The notes below the pieces were generated by a model. The model was not told where the DNA came from and did not search any database. It saw nothing but the letters and a program-made list of their open reading frames with translations. Position numbers and translations under genes: made by a program. Positions 10,303 to 17,812 of a stretch of DNA of 35,819 bases are shown here, piece by piece (positions within the stretch are counted from its first letter, which is position 1; the number at the start of each line of letters is the position of its first letter). This stretch comes from Streptomyces afghaniensis 772 (GTDB taxonomy: Bacteria; Actinomycetota; Actinomycetes; Streptomycetales; Streptomycetaceae). The DNA lies in assembly GCA_000415505.1 (NCBI GenBank), contig KE354166.1, positions 1 through 35,819 on the forward strand, read 5' to 3'.

Positions 10303-11388
10303 CTACGGCGTGCCGGGAAGCCGGACCGTGACGACCAGGCCGCCGGCCGGGCGGGAGACGAGCTCCAGGGCCCCGTCGTGGGCGCGGACGACGCTGTGCA
10401 CGATGGCCAGGCCGAGGCCGACGCCGGCGTGCTCGTCGGTGCGTGCGCGTTCCGTTCCGCGCTGGAAGGGTTCAGTGAGGGTCGGCACCAGTTCCGGTGG
10501 GAGCCGGCGGCCCGTGTTCTCGACCCGCAGCAGGCTCGTGCCGCCGTGCGCCTCGGTGTAGACCGTCACGGTGCCGCCTGCGGGGAGGTTGTGGACGAGG
10601 GCGTTCTGGACGAGGTTCGTCACCATCCGCAGCAGGAGTTCCGCCGAGCCGACGGCCCGGGCCGCTCCGCCGGTGACGTCGAGCGTGATCCCGCGCTGTT
10701 CGGCGAGGGGGAGCAGGGTTTCGGCGGCCTCTTCGGCGATGAGGGAGAGGTCGACGCTCTCGCGGGTGAAGGTGCCGCGGTCGCTGCGGCTGAGCAGCAG
10801 GAGGGCCTCGGTGAGGCCGATCGCGCGCGTGTTGACAGCGTACAGGCGTTCGATGAGTTCGCCTCGGTCCCGCGTGGGGTCCTTGCGGGCTACGTCGAGC
10901 AGCGTCTGCGAGATCGCCAGCGGGGTGCGCAGTTCGTGGGAGGCGTTCGCGGCGAACCTCTGCTGCTCGGCGACGTGCGACTCGAGTTGTTCGAGCATGG
11001 TGTCGAAGGTGTCGGCGAGTTCGCGGAATTCGTCCCGGCGGCCCTCCATGCGGACGCGGTGGGACAGCGATCCGGTCCCGGCCAGCCGCGCCGCGGCCGT
11101 GATCCGGTCGAGCGGTGCGAGCATCCGGCCGGCGAGGATCCATCCTCCGACGAGGCCGAACACGAGCAGGAAGCCCATCGCCAGGGCCGCTGCGGGGGCG
11201 AAGGTGCGCACCAGGAGGTAGCGGTTGGGCGAGGTCCCGAGCAGGCCCTGGCTGTTGTCGGGTACGTAGCGCAGGATGAACATCCACACCACGGCCAGCA
11301 GGAGCGCGCCGGCGACGGCGAGGAATCCGGCGTAGCTGAGGGTGAGCTTCAGCCGGGCGCTGAGCCCGGGGCGTCTACGCATGCGCAT
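10303..11388 (-). CDS. membrane histidine kinase (OmpR-partner type)
   Basis: This 361-residue sensor kinase has two membrane helices (about 15-38 and 64-88) with only about 25 residues between them, so the extracytoplasmic sensor is very small. A HAMP segment (88-140), the H-box ANASHELRTPL with phospho-acceptor His151, and a C-terminal ATPase domain with NLVQNALVHN and HAGVGLGLAIVHS follow. Its ATG at 11388 overlaps the response regulator stop by 14 bases. A small periplasmic loop suggests it senses the membrane or envelope rather than a soluble ligand. The layout resembles CutS-type kinases, but no specific orthology is claimed. Confidence 0.9.
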   Translation of the reverse strand: MRMRRRPGLSARLKLTLSYAGFLAVAGALLLAVVWMFILRYVPDNSQGLLGTSPNRYLLVRTFAPAAALAMGFLLVFGLVGGWILAGRMLAPLDRITAAARLAGTGSLSHRVRMEGRRDEFRELADTFDTMLEQLESHVAEQQRFAANASHELRTPLAISQTLLDVARKDPTRDRGELIERLYAVNTRAIGLTEALLLLSRSDRGTFTRESVDLSLIAEEAAETLLPLAEQRGITLDVTGGAARAVGSAELLLRMVTNLVQNALVHNLPAGGTVTVYTEAHGGTSLLRVENTGRRLPPELVPTLTEPFQRGTERARTDEHAGVGLGLAIVHSVVRAHDGALELVSRPAGGLVVTVRLPGTP

Positions 11389-12070
11389 GGCCGGGGTCGT
11401 TGGTGTCCCTGCCGGTGTCGATCCGGTAGCCGACGCCGGGCACCGTGGCGATGATCCATGGCTCGCCGAGCCGTTTGCGCAGTGCGGAGACGGTGATGCG
11501 CACGGCGTTGGTGAGGGGGTCGGCGTTCTCGTCCCAGGCCCGTTCCAGCAGCTCTTCGGCGCTGACGACCCCGCCCTCGGCGGCGACGAGGACTTCCAGC
11601 ACGGCGAACTGCTTGCGGGTGAGCGGGACGTAGCGTCCGTCGCGGAAGACCTCCCGGCGGAAGGGGTCCAGCCGCAGGCCCGCGATCTCGCGGACCGGGG
11701 GCCGGGCGTGGGCGCGTCGGCGGTCGAGCGCCCTCAGCCGCAGGACGAGCTCCCGCAGCTCGAACGGTTTGGTGAGGTAGTCGTCGGCGCCGAGCTCGAA
11801 CCCGGAAGCCTTGTCGTCGATCCGGTCGGCCGCGGTGAGCATGAGGATCGGGATGCCGCTGCCGGAGGCGACGATGCGCCGGGCGACCTCGTCGCCGGAG
11901 GGGCCGGGGATGTCGCGGTCGAGGACCGCGAGGTCGTAGGAGTGGACGCTGAGCAGTTCCAGGGCGGTTTCGCCGTCGCCGGCGATGTCGGCGGCGATCG
12001 CCTCCAGCCGCAGACCGTCACGGACGGCTTCGGCCAGGTAGGGCTCGTCCTCCACGATCAGTACGCGCAT
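11375..12070 (-). CDS. OmpR/PhoB-family response regulator
   Basis: This 231-residue protein has a receiver domain (1-115) with acidic residues at VEDE, the phospho-acceptor Asp51 in AVLDRDIPG, a Thr at LTAAD and Lys101 in LTKPF. A winged-helix DNA-binding domain (about 130-220) ends with the typical TNAVRITVSALRKRLG and VPGVGYRID. It should be phosphorylated by the kinase encoded downstream and bind DNA as a dimer. It starts nine bases after the VanZ-like gene stop, so the three genes form one transcript. The inverted repeat at 12799-12820 upstream of the operon is a possible target. Confidence 0.92.
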   Translation of the reverse strand: MRVLIVEDEPYLAEAVRDGLRLEAIAADIAGDGETALELLSVHSYDLAVLDRDIPGPSGDEVARRIVASGSGIPILMLTAADRIDDKASGFELGADDYLTKPFELRELVLRLRALDRRRAHARPPVREIAGLRLDPFRREVFRDGRYVPLTRKQFAVLEVLVAAEGGVVSAEELLERAWDENADPLTNAVRITVSALRKRLGEPWIIATVPGVGYRIDTGRDTNDPGHAHA

Positions 12071-12079
12071 GCCCGAAGC

Positions 12080-12766
12080 CTAAGCAGCACGGCATGTCGC
12101 AGACGTATGCGAAGACGTGCGCCACCAGCGGCGCGAGGCCAGTGCGGCCAGCACGGCGCCGGTGGTGTTGACCAGGACGTCGTCGACGGAGGAGACCCGG
12201 TCCAGCCGCAGCACGTACTGCGCGGTTTCGACCAGGACCGAGCAGCCTGCCGCGAGCGCCAGGACTCGCGGCAGAGACGCCAGCGCCGCGAACCGCATCG
12301 GGGCGAAGAAGCCCAGCGACGCGAAGACGAGCAGGTTCCCGGCGATCCCGAGCGGCCCCATCGTGACCAGGTCCCGCAGCGGCACCAGGCTCAGCCGGCC
12401 GGGGACGACGCCGGCACCGGCGCCCGGCATCATGGTCAGCCACAGGAACGGCACCGTCCCGTGGACCATGCCCACCTCGGCCAGCGACTTCCGCCATGCC
12501 GACGTGACGCCTGCGGCACGCCGACGGCGCGCCAGGGCCCACACCACCAGCGCGGCGAGCGGCAGCGCGACCAACGTCATGAGCACCACGCCGTTGAACG
12601 TGTCGAAGCAGCCGTGCCACCGCCCGGCCATGCACACCGGAGCGGACATCATGAGCGGCCGCCGCACGACGAACAAGGCGCTCGCCAGGCCGAGGACGGC
12701 GAGAGCGAGGAGCACGATCCCGCGCGTGCGGCGGGGCGGTGCCGACAGGGATGCGTTGGAAGTCAT
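12080..12766 (-). CDS. VanZ-like membrane protein
   Basis: This 228-residue protein has about five hydrophobic helices and the VanZ-like pattern in its second half: a conserved helix pair near LGIAGNLLVFASLGFF, then SVLVETAQYVLRLDRVSSVDDVLVNTTGAVLA. VanZ itself raises teicoplanin resistance by an unknown route, and most homologues are unstudied. Residues after the first helix include two Cys (PVCMAGRWHGCF). The ATG at 12766 (MTSNASLS) was chosen over 12841, which would run across the intergenic inverted repeat. It is first in an operon with the response regulator and kinase, suggesting an envelope-stress or glycopeptide-response unit; that function is inferred. Confidence 0.8.
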   Translation of the reverse strand: MTSNASLSAPPRRTRGIVLLALAVLGLASALFVVRRPLMMSAPVCMAGRWHGCFDTFNGVVLMTLVALPLAALVVWALARRRRAAGVTSAWRKSLAEVGMVHGTVPFLWLTMMPGAGAGVVPGRLSLVPLRDLVTMGPLGIAGNLLVFASLGFFAPMRFAALASLPRVLALAAGCSVLVETAQYVLRLDRVSSVDDVLVNTTGAVLAALASRRWWRTSSHTSATCRAA

Positions 12767-12798
12767 GCCCCCATTGGAGGCGGCGGGCCGTTGCGGCG

Positions 12799-12820
12799 GC
12801 GTATGCGATTTTCCATACGC
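12799..12820. promoter_or_regulatory. operator-like inverted repeat between vanZ-like and VOC genes
   Basis: GCGTATG (12799-12805) and CATACGC (12814-12820) form a perfect 7-bp inverted repeat with an 8-base AT-containing spacer, in the 85-bp gap between two divergent genes. It is a plausible binding site for the response regulator of the leftward operon and could act on both genes. Confidence 0.5.
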
Positions 12821-12851
12821 CCGCGATACACGCGGAAACAAGATCGCCGGT

Positions 12852-13487
12852 ATGGCACTGCGACCTGTTCAGGTGAACATAAAGGCCCTCGACGACGCGG
12901 CGGTCGGCCGCTTCTGGGCGGACGCGCTCGGCTGGGGTGTCTCCAGCGAGGGACCCGGTGTGACCAACGTGGAACCCGGCGACGGCTTCGTCTGGCCGGA
13001 GTTGGTCGCGCGCCTGAAGGCTCTCGGTGCGACGCCCGCCGACGTGGGCCAGGGCGACGCGCCGTGGACGGTCCTCGCCGACCCGGAGGGCAACGAGTTC
13101 TGTGTGCTGGAGCCTCGGGAGATCCACCGGGACACCGGGCCGATCGCCCGGGTGGTGGTCGACTGCGCCGATCCGCGGGCCATGGCCGGATTCTGGGGCG
13201 AGGCGACGGACTGGACCCTGCACGAGGTGACCGGCGAACACGCGGTGCTGCGCTCCGCCGAGGGCGTAGGACCGTACCTCGAGTTCCGTCGCTCGTCCGA
13301 CGCGAAGACCGTGCCGGACCGCGTCCATATCGACCTGCTGCCCTACCCCGGTGACGACAAGGCAGCGGAGGTGGCCCGGCTGAAAACCCTCGGCGCCACC
13401 GACCTCGACCTCGGCCAGGGTGACGTGCCGTGGACGTGCCTGTCCGACCCGGAGGGCCATGAGTTCTGCGTCCTCGGCTCGCACTGA
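12852..13487 (+). CDS. VOC (glyoxalase/bleomycin-resistance fold) family protein with a shortened first domain
   Basis: This 211-residue protein has two related VOC modules. Module 2 (about 98-211) is complete: VVVDCADPRAMAGFW, YLEFRRSSDAKTVPDRVHID, GQGDVPWTCLSDPEGHEFCVL. Module 1 has the same first and last parts (VNIKALDDAAVGRFW and GQGDAPWTVLADPEGNEFCVL) but passes straight from GFVWP to ELVARLKALGA. About 30 residues present in module 2, including the strand with the RVHID histidine, are missing without a frameshift. Family members bind metals or small molecules; the role here is unknown. The ATG at 12852 starts exactly at the family N-terminus. It is divergent from the VanZ-like operon. 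Confidence 0.8.
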   Translation: MALRPVQVNIKALDDAAVGRFWADALGWGVSSEGPGVTNVEPGDGFVWPELVARLKALGATPADVGQGDAPWTVLADPEGNEFCVLEPREIHRDTGPIARVVVDCADPRAMAGFWGEATDWTLHEVTGEHAVLRSAEGVGPYLEFRRSSDAKTVPDRVHIDLLPYPGDDKAAEVARLKTLGATDLDLGQGDVPWTCLSDPEGHEFCVLGSH

Positions 13488-13515
13488 CGGGATCCTCGAC
13501 GGCACCCGTGCAGGT

Positions 13516-13551
13516 GCGTGGGCCACCGCCCCAGGGGGCAGCGGCCCACGC
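13516..13551. terminator. bidirectional hairpin between convergent VOC and GH51 genes
   Basis: GCGTGGGCC (13516-13524) pairs perfectly with GGCCCACGC (13543-13551), and an inner GCCC/GGGC pair strengthens the loop. It lies 29 bases after the VOC stop and 11 bases before the arabinofuranosidase stop, where a shared terminator is expected. No U-run is present. Confidence 0.65.
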
Positions 13552-13561
13552 GAGGTGCTTG

Positions 13562-16045
13562 CTACCTCTGCTTGATCCGAAGGAAGGTGACGGAGTTCGC
13601 CGGGAAGGTGTAGGTGAACTTCTTGGCCACCCCCCGGAAGGTGGACGTCACCGGCGTCACCGGCGTGTCCGTCTCGGTGTTCACCGCGTCCTCGTCGGCG
13701 GCCAGCGTGGTCACACGGGCCGTGGAAGCGACCTTCGCGCCACCCAGGTCGACGGCCGTACGGGCCTCGGCGGACTGGGCGTTGACCACCTTGACGATCA
13801 GGTCACCGGTCTTCGCGTCCTTGGTCACGACCTGGCGGAAGGGCTCGGCCGGCTTGTCGTCCTTGAAGCTTCCCCACTCCTTGCCGTCCAGGAACAGGGT
13901 GACCTGTCGGCCGCGCACCTTGATGTCGATGTCGTAGGCACGGCCCGTCTCGATCGACCCGGCCTTCGTCATCAGCGTGCCCTTGCCGCCGTCGACGGCC
14001 TGCTCGATCGCGGACTGGGTGTTGTTCCAGCCGCCCAGGTTCCACCAGTAGTAGTTGCCCGTGTCCTTGACGCCGAAGGCGACGAGGAAGCCCTCCTTGC
14101 CGGACTTCTTGGTGGCCTTCACATGCAGGTCGTAGTCCTTCCAGGACGGGTCGCCCGCCGTGACCATGGTGTTCTCGGCGGCGGTGTCGGTCTGGACGTA
14201 CTGGCCGTCCTGGATGCTCCAGCTGCCCCGGCCACTGGTGGTCCACTTCGAGGCGTCACCGGAGAAGTCGTCGTTGAGCAGGGTCGAGCCGTCCGCCGAG
14301 GTGACCTTCACGTCGTCGTACGCGGCGCTCGTCGCCCACGTGGAGAGGCCTACGGCACCCGTGATGGGGCCGCTGACGTTCGGCGTGGTCGTGGCCTTCG
14401 AGGGGACGACGCGGTCGCCGACGTTGGTCATGAACAGCTTCTGGACCTCGTAGTTGGCCGAGTTCCAGGAGGCGTGGTTGTTGAACCAGATCATGTCCGG
14501 CCGCCACTGCACGTAGTCCTCGTTGGCGAGCAGCGGGGCGTACGAGGCGAGCTTGACGATGTCCGCGTTGCGCTCCAGGCCGGTCATGTACGCGGCTTCG
14601 GAGAGGCCGTTCTTCCAGGCGTTGCCCTGGGAGGCGTACTCGCCGAGGAAGACCTTGGGGCCCTTGCGGTCGTAGGAGTCGTAGCGGTCGTTGTTCTGCA
14701 GGAACCAGTTCGGGCTGTTGTAGTAGTGCTCGTCGACCATGTCGACGTTGCCCTCGCGGTTGAGCTGCCAGGCCGTGTCGAAGGTCGTGCCGGCGTCGTC
14801 CGGGCCCGAGTTCGAGATGACGGTGATGTCCGGGTACTTGGCCTCGATGGCGGCCCGGAACTGCTGGAAGCGGGCGAAGAACTCCTTGGGGAGGTTCTCC
14901 TCGTTGCCGACCCCGAGGTGGGTGAGGTGGAAGGGCTTGGGGTGGCCCATCTGCGCGCGGACCTTGCCCCACTCGGAGGTCGCCGGGCCGTTGGCGAACT
15001 CGATGAGGTCGAGGGTGTCCTGGATGTGCCGCTTGAGCAGGGCGTCGTCGTCGGTGGCCTTGTTCTGGCCGCAGCCGGTCACCAGGGCGGGGACGACGGG
15101 CAGCGGCATGGCGCCGATGTCCTCGGAGAAGCGGAAGTACTCGTAGTAGCCGAGGCCGTAGCTCTGGTTGTAGCCCCAGAAGTTGGAGTTGGTGGCGCGC
15201 TGCTCGACAGGACCGATGGTGTCCTTCCACTGGTAGCTGCGCTTGCGCTGCCAGCCGGAGGCCTCGCTGTAGTCCTCCATGGAGCCGGTGTTGACCAGGC
15301 AGCCGCCGGGGAAGCGCACGAAGCCCGGCTTCAGGGCGGCGATCTTCTCGGCGAGGTCCTTGCGCAGGCCGTTCGGCTGGTTCTTGTAGGTGTCGCGCGG
15401 GAAGAGCGAGATCTCGTCGAGTGCGGCCGCGTTCGCCGAGGCCACGGCGAGGCGGCCGCGGTTGCTGGTGCGGGTCGCGGTGAAGGTGGCCTTGTACTTG
15501 GCCCAGCCGCCCTTGACGGCCACCTGCCGGGCGGTCGCCAGCGTGCCCGCCGCGTCCTTGAGGGAGACGGTGAGCGTGCTGCCGCTCTCGGCGCGGGCCC
15601 ACACGGAGAAGTCGTACTTCTTGCCCTGCTCGACCCGGATGCCGGTGTTGTAGCCGGCGTTCGTCACGGAGGAACCGGCGCCCAGGGAGAGGTAGTTGCG
15701 GTTGCGCTCGTTGAGGCGGCCCGAGTCGTTCACGACCTCGGCCGTACCGCCGGCCGTCCAGGAGGTCAGGGGCGTGTAGGAGCCGTTGTCGGCGGTGGAG
15801 TACTCGAAGGAGCGGTTCTGCACGAGCTCGGCGTAGAGACCGCCGTCGGCGGCCCGGTTGATGTCCTCGAAGAAGACGCCGTACATCGTGTCGTCGATCG
15901 CCGCGCCCTTGGCGGACGGGTCGACGGTGATCGCGTAGTCGGTGACGTCCTCGGCGTGCGCGGGGGCCGGTACGAGGGCTGCTGCCGTCAGGAGGGCCGT
16001 GGCCGTGAGACCGACTCTCCATCGCGTGCGGGCGGTGCGTGGCAT
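13562..16045 (-). CDS. secreted alpha-L-arabinofuranosidase, GH51 type with accessory domains
   Basis: This 827-residue protein starts with an Arg-rich N-terminus and a hydrophobic signal ending PAPAHA (about residue 31). A CBM4/9-like module (about 80-218) lies after the first GH51 motif MYGVFFEDINRAADGGLYAELVQNRSFE. The catalytic barrel follows, with HLGVGNEE (acid/base Glu382) and KVFLGEYAS (nucleophile Glu469). A LamG/DUF1080-like beta domain (about 590-760, DDFSGDASKWTT onward) is inserted before the C-terminal GH51 beta sandwich. It releases arabinose from arabinoxylan or arabinan outside the cell. The ATG at 16045 has GGAG nine bases upstream; the ATG at 16093 would precede the signal peptide. 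It is divergent from the DUF6314 gene. Confidence 0.9.
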   Translation of the reverse strand: MPRTARTRWRVGLTATALLTAAALVPAPAHAEDVTDYAITVDPSAKGAAIDDTMYGVFFEDINRAADGGLYAELVQNRSFEYSTADNGSYTPLTSWTAGGTAEVVNDSGRLNERNRNYLSLGAGSSVTNAGYNTGIRVEQGKKYDFSVWARAESGSTLTVSLKDAAGTLATARQVAVKGGWAKYKATFTATRTSNRGRLAVASANAAALDEISLFPRDTYKNQPNGLRKDLAEKIAALKPGFVRFPGGCLVNTGSMEDYSEASGWQRKRSYQWKDTIGPVEQRATNSNFWGYNQSYGLGYYEYFRFSEDIGAMPLPVVPALVTGCGQNKATDDDALLKRHIQDTLDLIEFANGPATSEWGKVRAQMGHPKPFHLTHLGVGNEENLPKEFFARFQQFRAAIEAKYPDITVISNSGPDDAGTTFDTAWQLNREGNVDMVDEHYYNSPNWFLQNNDRYDSYDRKGPKVFLGEYASQGNAWKNGLSEAAYMTGLERNADIVKLASYAPLLANEDYVQWRPDMIWFNNHASWNSANYEVQKLFMTNVGDRVVPSKATTTPNVSGPITGAVGLSTWATSAAYDDVKVTSADGSTLLNDDFSGDASKWTTSGRGSWSIQDGQYVQTDTAAENTMVTAGDPSWKDYDLHVKATKKSGKEGFLVAFGVKDTGNYYWWNLGGWNNTQSAIEQAVDGGKGTLMTKAGSIETGRAYDIDIKVRGRQVTLFLDGKEWGSFKDDKPAEPFRQVVTKDAKTGDLIVKVVNAQSAEARTAVDLGGAKVASTARVTTLAADEDAVNTETDTPVTPVTSTFRGVAKKFTYTFPANSVTFLRIKQR

Positions 16046-16075
16046 GGATACTCCGCGGCTCTCTGGTAGAGGAGT

Positions 16076-16110
16076 GTTCGAAATATCAGACATTGATCAG
16101 CACTTCGAAC
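16076..16110. promoter_or_regulatory. inverted repeat GTTCGAA-N21-TTCGAAC
   Basis: Perfect arms at 16076-16082 and 16104-16110 lie in the 86-bp gap between the arabinofuranosidase and the divergent DUF6314 gene. Each arm contains the 6-bp palindrome TTCGAA, so the site could bind two dimers. The intervening bases are AT-rich for this genome. It may control sugar-dependent expression; the regulator is unknown. Confidence 0.45.
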
Positions 16111-16131
16111 GGCAAGATAGGGAGGGGGCGG

Positions 16132-16683
16132 ATGCGCGTCAATGGGTCGCGCAGCAACGGCTGGGACGGAGAGCGGTACGGAATGGGCGAGTTCTGGCCA
16201 GTGCCGGACGTACTGGCGTATCTGACCGGGCGCTGGCGCGTGGCCCGGTCGGTGCGGGATCTCGCGAGCGGCGAGCAGGGGGAGTTCACCGGGACCACCG
16301 TGTTCACCGCGGAGGAGAACGGCGGGCTGCTCGAAGGCGGAGGGCTGCTCCAGGGCGGAGGGCTGCTGCACCACGAGTCCGGCACGTTCGTCTGGCAGGG
16401 CGTCGCCCGGCCCGCCGAACGGACGCTGCGGTTCCTGCCGGGCCCGGGCGGCACGGCGGACGTGCGGTTCGCGGACGGGCGGCCGTTCCACGACCTGGAC
16501 CTGACCTCCGGACGGCACGTCGCCGACCACCCCTGCGCGGCGGACCTCTACCGCGGCGAGTTCACCGTCCGCGACCCGGACCACTGGCGGACGGTGTGGC
16601 ACGTACGCGGCCCGGCCAAGGACCTCGTCCTGCGCACCGACTACGCACGCGAAGCCGAGACCGGCTACGCCCGCGAAGTCTGA
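16132..16683 (+). CDS. DUF6314 family protein
   Basis: This 184-residue protein is recognised from PVPDVLAYLTGRWRVARSVRD and the following SGEQGEFTGTTVF, typical of the DUF6314 group as I recall it. The rest is a predicted beta barrel with RTVWHVRGPAKDLVLRTDY near the end. A local triplication GGLLEGGGLLQGGGLL lies in a loop. The function is unknown; the fold suggests a lipocalin-like ligand binder. ATG 16132 is chosen because GGAGG at 16121-16125 lies six bases upstream. ATG 16183 is an alternative, and the start at 16039 would overlap the arabinofuranosidase start. It overlaps the next convergent gene by 19 bases at the 3' end. Confidence 0.75.
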   Translation: MRVNGSRSNGWDGERYGMGEFWPVPDVLAYLTGRWRVARSVRDLASGEQGEFTGTTVFTAEENGGLLEGGGLLQGGGLLHHESGTFVWQGVARPAERTLRFLPGPGGTADVRFADGRPFHDLDLTSGRHVADHPCAADLYRGEFTVRDPDHWRTVWHVRGPAKDLVLRTDYAREAETGYAREV

Positions 16684-17258
16684 GCCGGCACCCCGTCGAA
16701 GCGCAGGTTCCAGCGCCCCGCCCGGCCCGTCACGGCGGTCGTCGACAACGGGCGGACGTCGATGTTCCAGTACGTCGAGGGCGGTGCCTTCAGGGCGTAC
16801 ACCAGGGCGGCGCGGATCACGGACGGCTCCGCGACGGCCACGACCCGGCAGCCGTCCTCGACGGGCCGGGTGTCGAGCCAGCCGCCGACGCGGGTGATGA
16901 AGTCCACCAGCGACTCACCGCCGTGCGGGGTGGCGCGCGGGTCGGCGAGCCAGGCGTCCACCGCCTCCGGCTCCCTGGCCATGGCCTCGCCCAGGGTCAG
17001 CCCCCGCCACCGGCCCATGTCGCAGTCCCGCAACCCGAGTTGCACGAGCGGCGCGTACCCGAGCCCCTCCCCCGTCGCACGGCTGCGCGGGGTCGGCGAG
17101 CAGTAGCGCAGCTCGGCCGCGGCGAGCGGCAGCAGCTCGTGGGCGACGCGCTCCACCTCACCCCAGCCGGCCTGGTCCAGCGGCCGGTCGTCCTCGAAGC
17201 GCTCGGCGAGCAGCGGGGAGCTGCGCGCGGCGGCGACGAACGTGACCCGAAGTGGCAT
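16665..17258 (-). CDS. histidine-phosphatase-superfamily protein lacking both catalytic histidines
   Basis: This 197-residue protein has the phosphoglycerate-mutase-like layout: a first strand VTFVAAARSS where RHGE should be, SPTPRSRATGEGLG matching SxxxRxxxTA, PHGGESLVDF matching the GES motif, and VAVAEPSVIRAAL where VxHGGxIR should be. The RHG histidine is replaced by Ala and the second histidine by Glu154. It is therefore probably not a phosphatase, although it keeps the fold. From memory, Streptomyces homologues share these changes, so it is not a recent decay. The ATG at 17258 starts directly at the first strand. Its last codons overlap the DUF6314 gene on the other strand. Confidence 0.75.
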   Translation of the reverse strand: MPLRVTFVAAARSSPLLAERFEDDRPLDQAGWGEVERVAHELLPLAAAELRYCSPTPRSRATGEGLGYAPLVQLGLRDCDMGRWRGLTLGEAMAREPEAVDAWLADPRATPHGGESLVDFITRVGGWLDTRPVEDGCRVVAVAEPSVIRAALVYALKAPPSTYWNIDVRPLSTTAVTGRAGRWNLRFDGVPAQTSRA

Positions 17259-17331
17259 GCGGTGATGGTGAGCGCCGCAAGTGCGCAGGTCAAGGGGTGT
17301 TACCCAGGAGTTACCCAGGGTGCACCGGCCC

Positions 17332-17772
17332 TCACGGGCCGAAGATGAGAGCCATCCAGTGCTCGGGCCGCTCCAGCGCCGCGAACCCGAGCTTCGCGTA
17401 GACGCCGTGCGCGTCCTGCGTGGCGAGCAGGACCCGGCGCACCCCGTCCTGCCGCAGCTCCTCCCGTACGGCCGCCACGAGCGCGGTGCCGACGCCCTTG
17501 CCGCGCACCGACGGGTCGACGTACACGTCGCACAGCCATCCGAAGGTCGCCCGGTCCGTGATGACCCGGGCGTACGCCACCTGCTCCCCCGACACCGTGT
17601 CGTACACGCCGAAGTTGAGCGACCCCTCGATCGCCCGGTCCTGCTTCTCGCGGGGGCGGCCCAGCGCCCAGTACGCGTCGGTGGACAGCCAGTGGTGGAC
17701 CCGCTCGGCGTCTACGCGGGCGGGGTCGGTGGAGATCTCGTAGCCCTCGGGCAGGCTCGGCGTGTCGGTCAT
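17332..17772 (-). CDS. GNAT family N-acetyltransferase
   Basis: This 146-residue GNAT protein has the acetyl-CoA pyrophosphate loop in VYVDPSVRGKGVGTALV, with the RGKGVG match to the family motif, and the later strand-helix VLLATQDAHGVYAKLGF. The N-terminal helix pair (HHWLSTDAYWALGRPREKQD) and the ending LERPEHWMALIF match a group often annotated as sugar-phosphate-like or general acetyltransferases. The substrate is unknown. The ATG at 17772 (MTDTPSLP) is chosen over 17829 because the added residues do not look like the family. It lies in the same direction as the MocR regulator upstream, 40 bases away. Confidence 0.85.
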   Translation of the reverse strand: MTDTPSLPEGYEISTDPARVDAERVHHWLSTDAYWALGRPREKQDRAIEGSLNFGVYDTVSGEQVAYARVITDRATFGWLCDVYVDPSVRGKGVGTALVAAVREELRQDGVRRVLLATQDAHGVYAKLGFAALERPEHWMALIFGP

Positions 17773-17812
17773 GACGGGATGCTGGCAGGTCGGCGGCCCA
17801 TGCGTCGAACTC

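Noticed and set aside
13508-16069. 853-codon rightward open frame
   Set aside because: Antisense to the GH51 arabinofuranosidase, which has catalytic motifs and a signal peptide.
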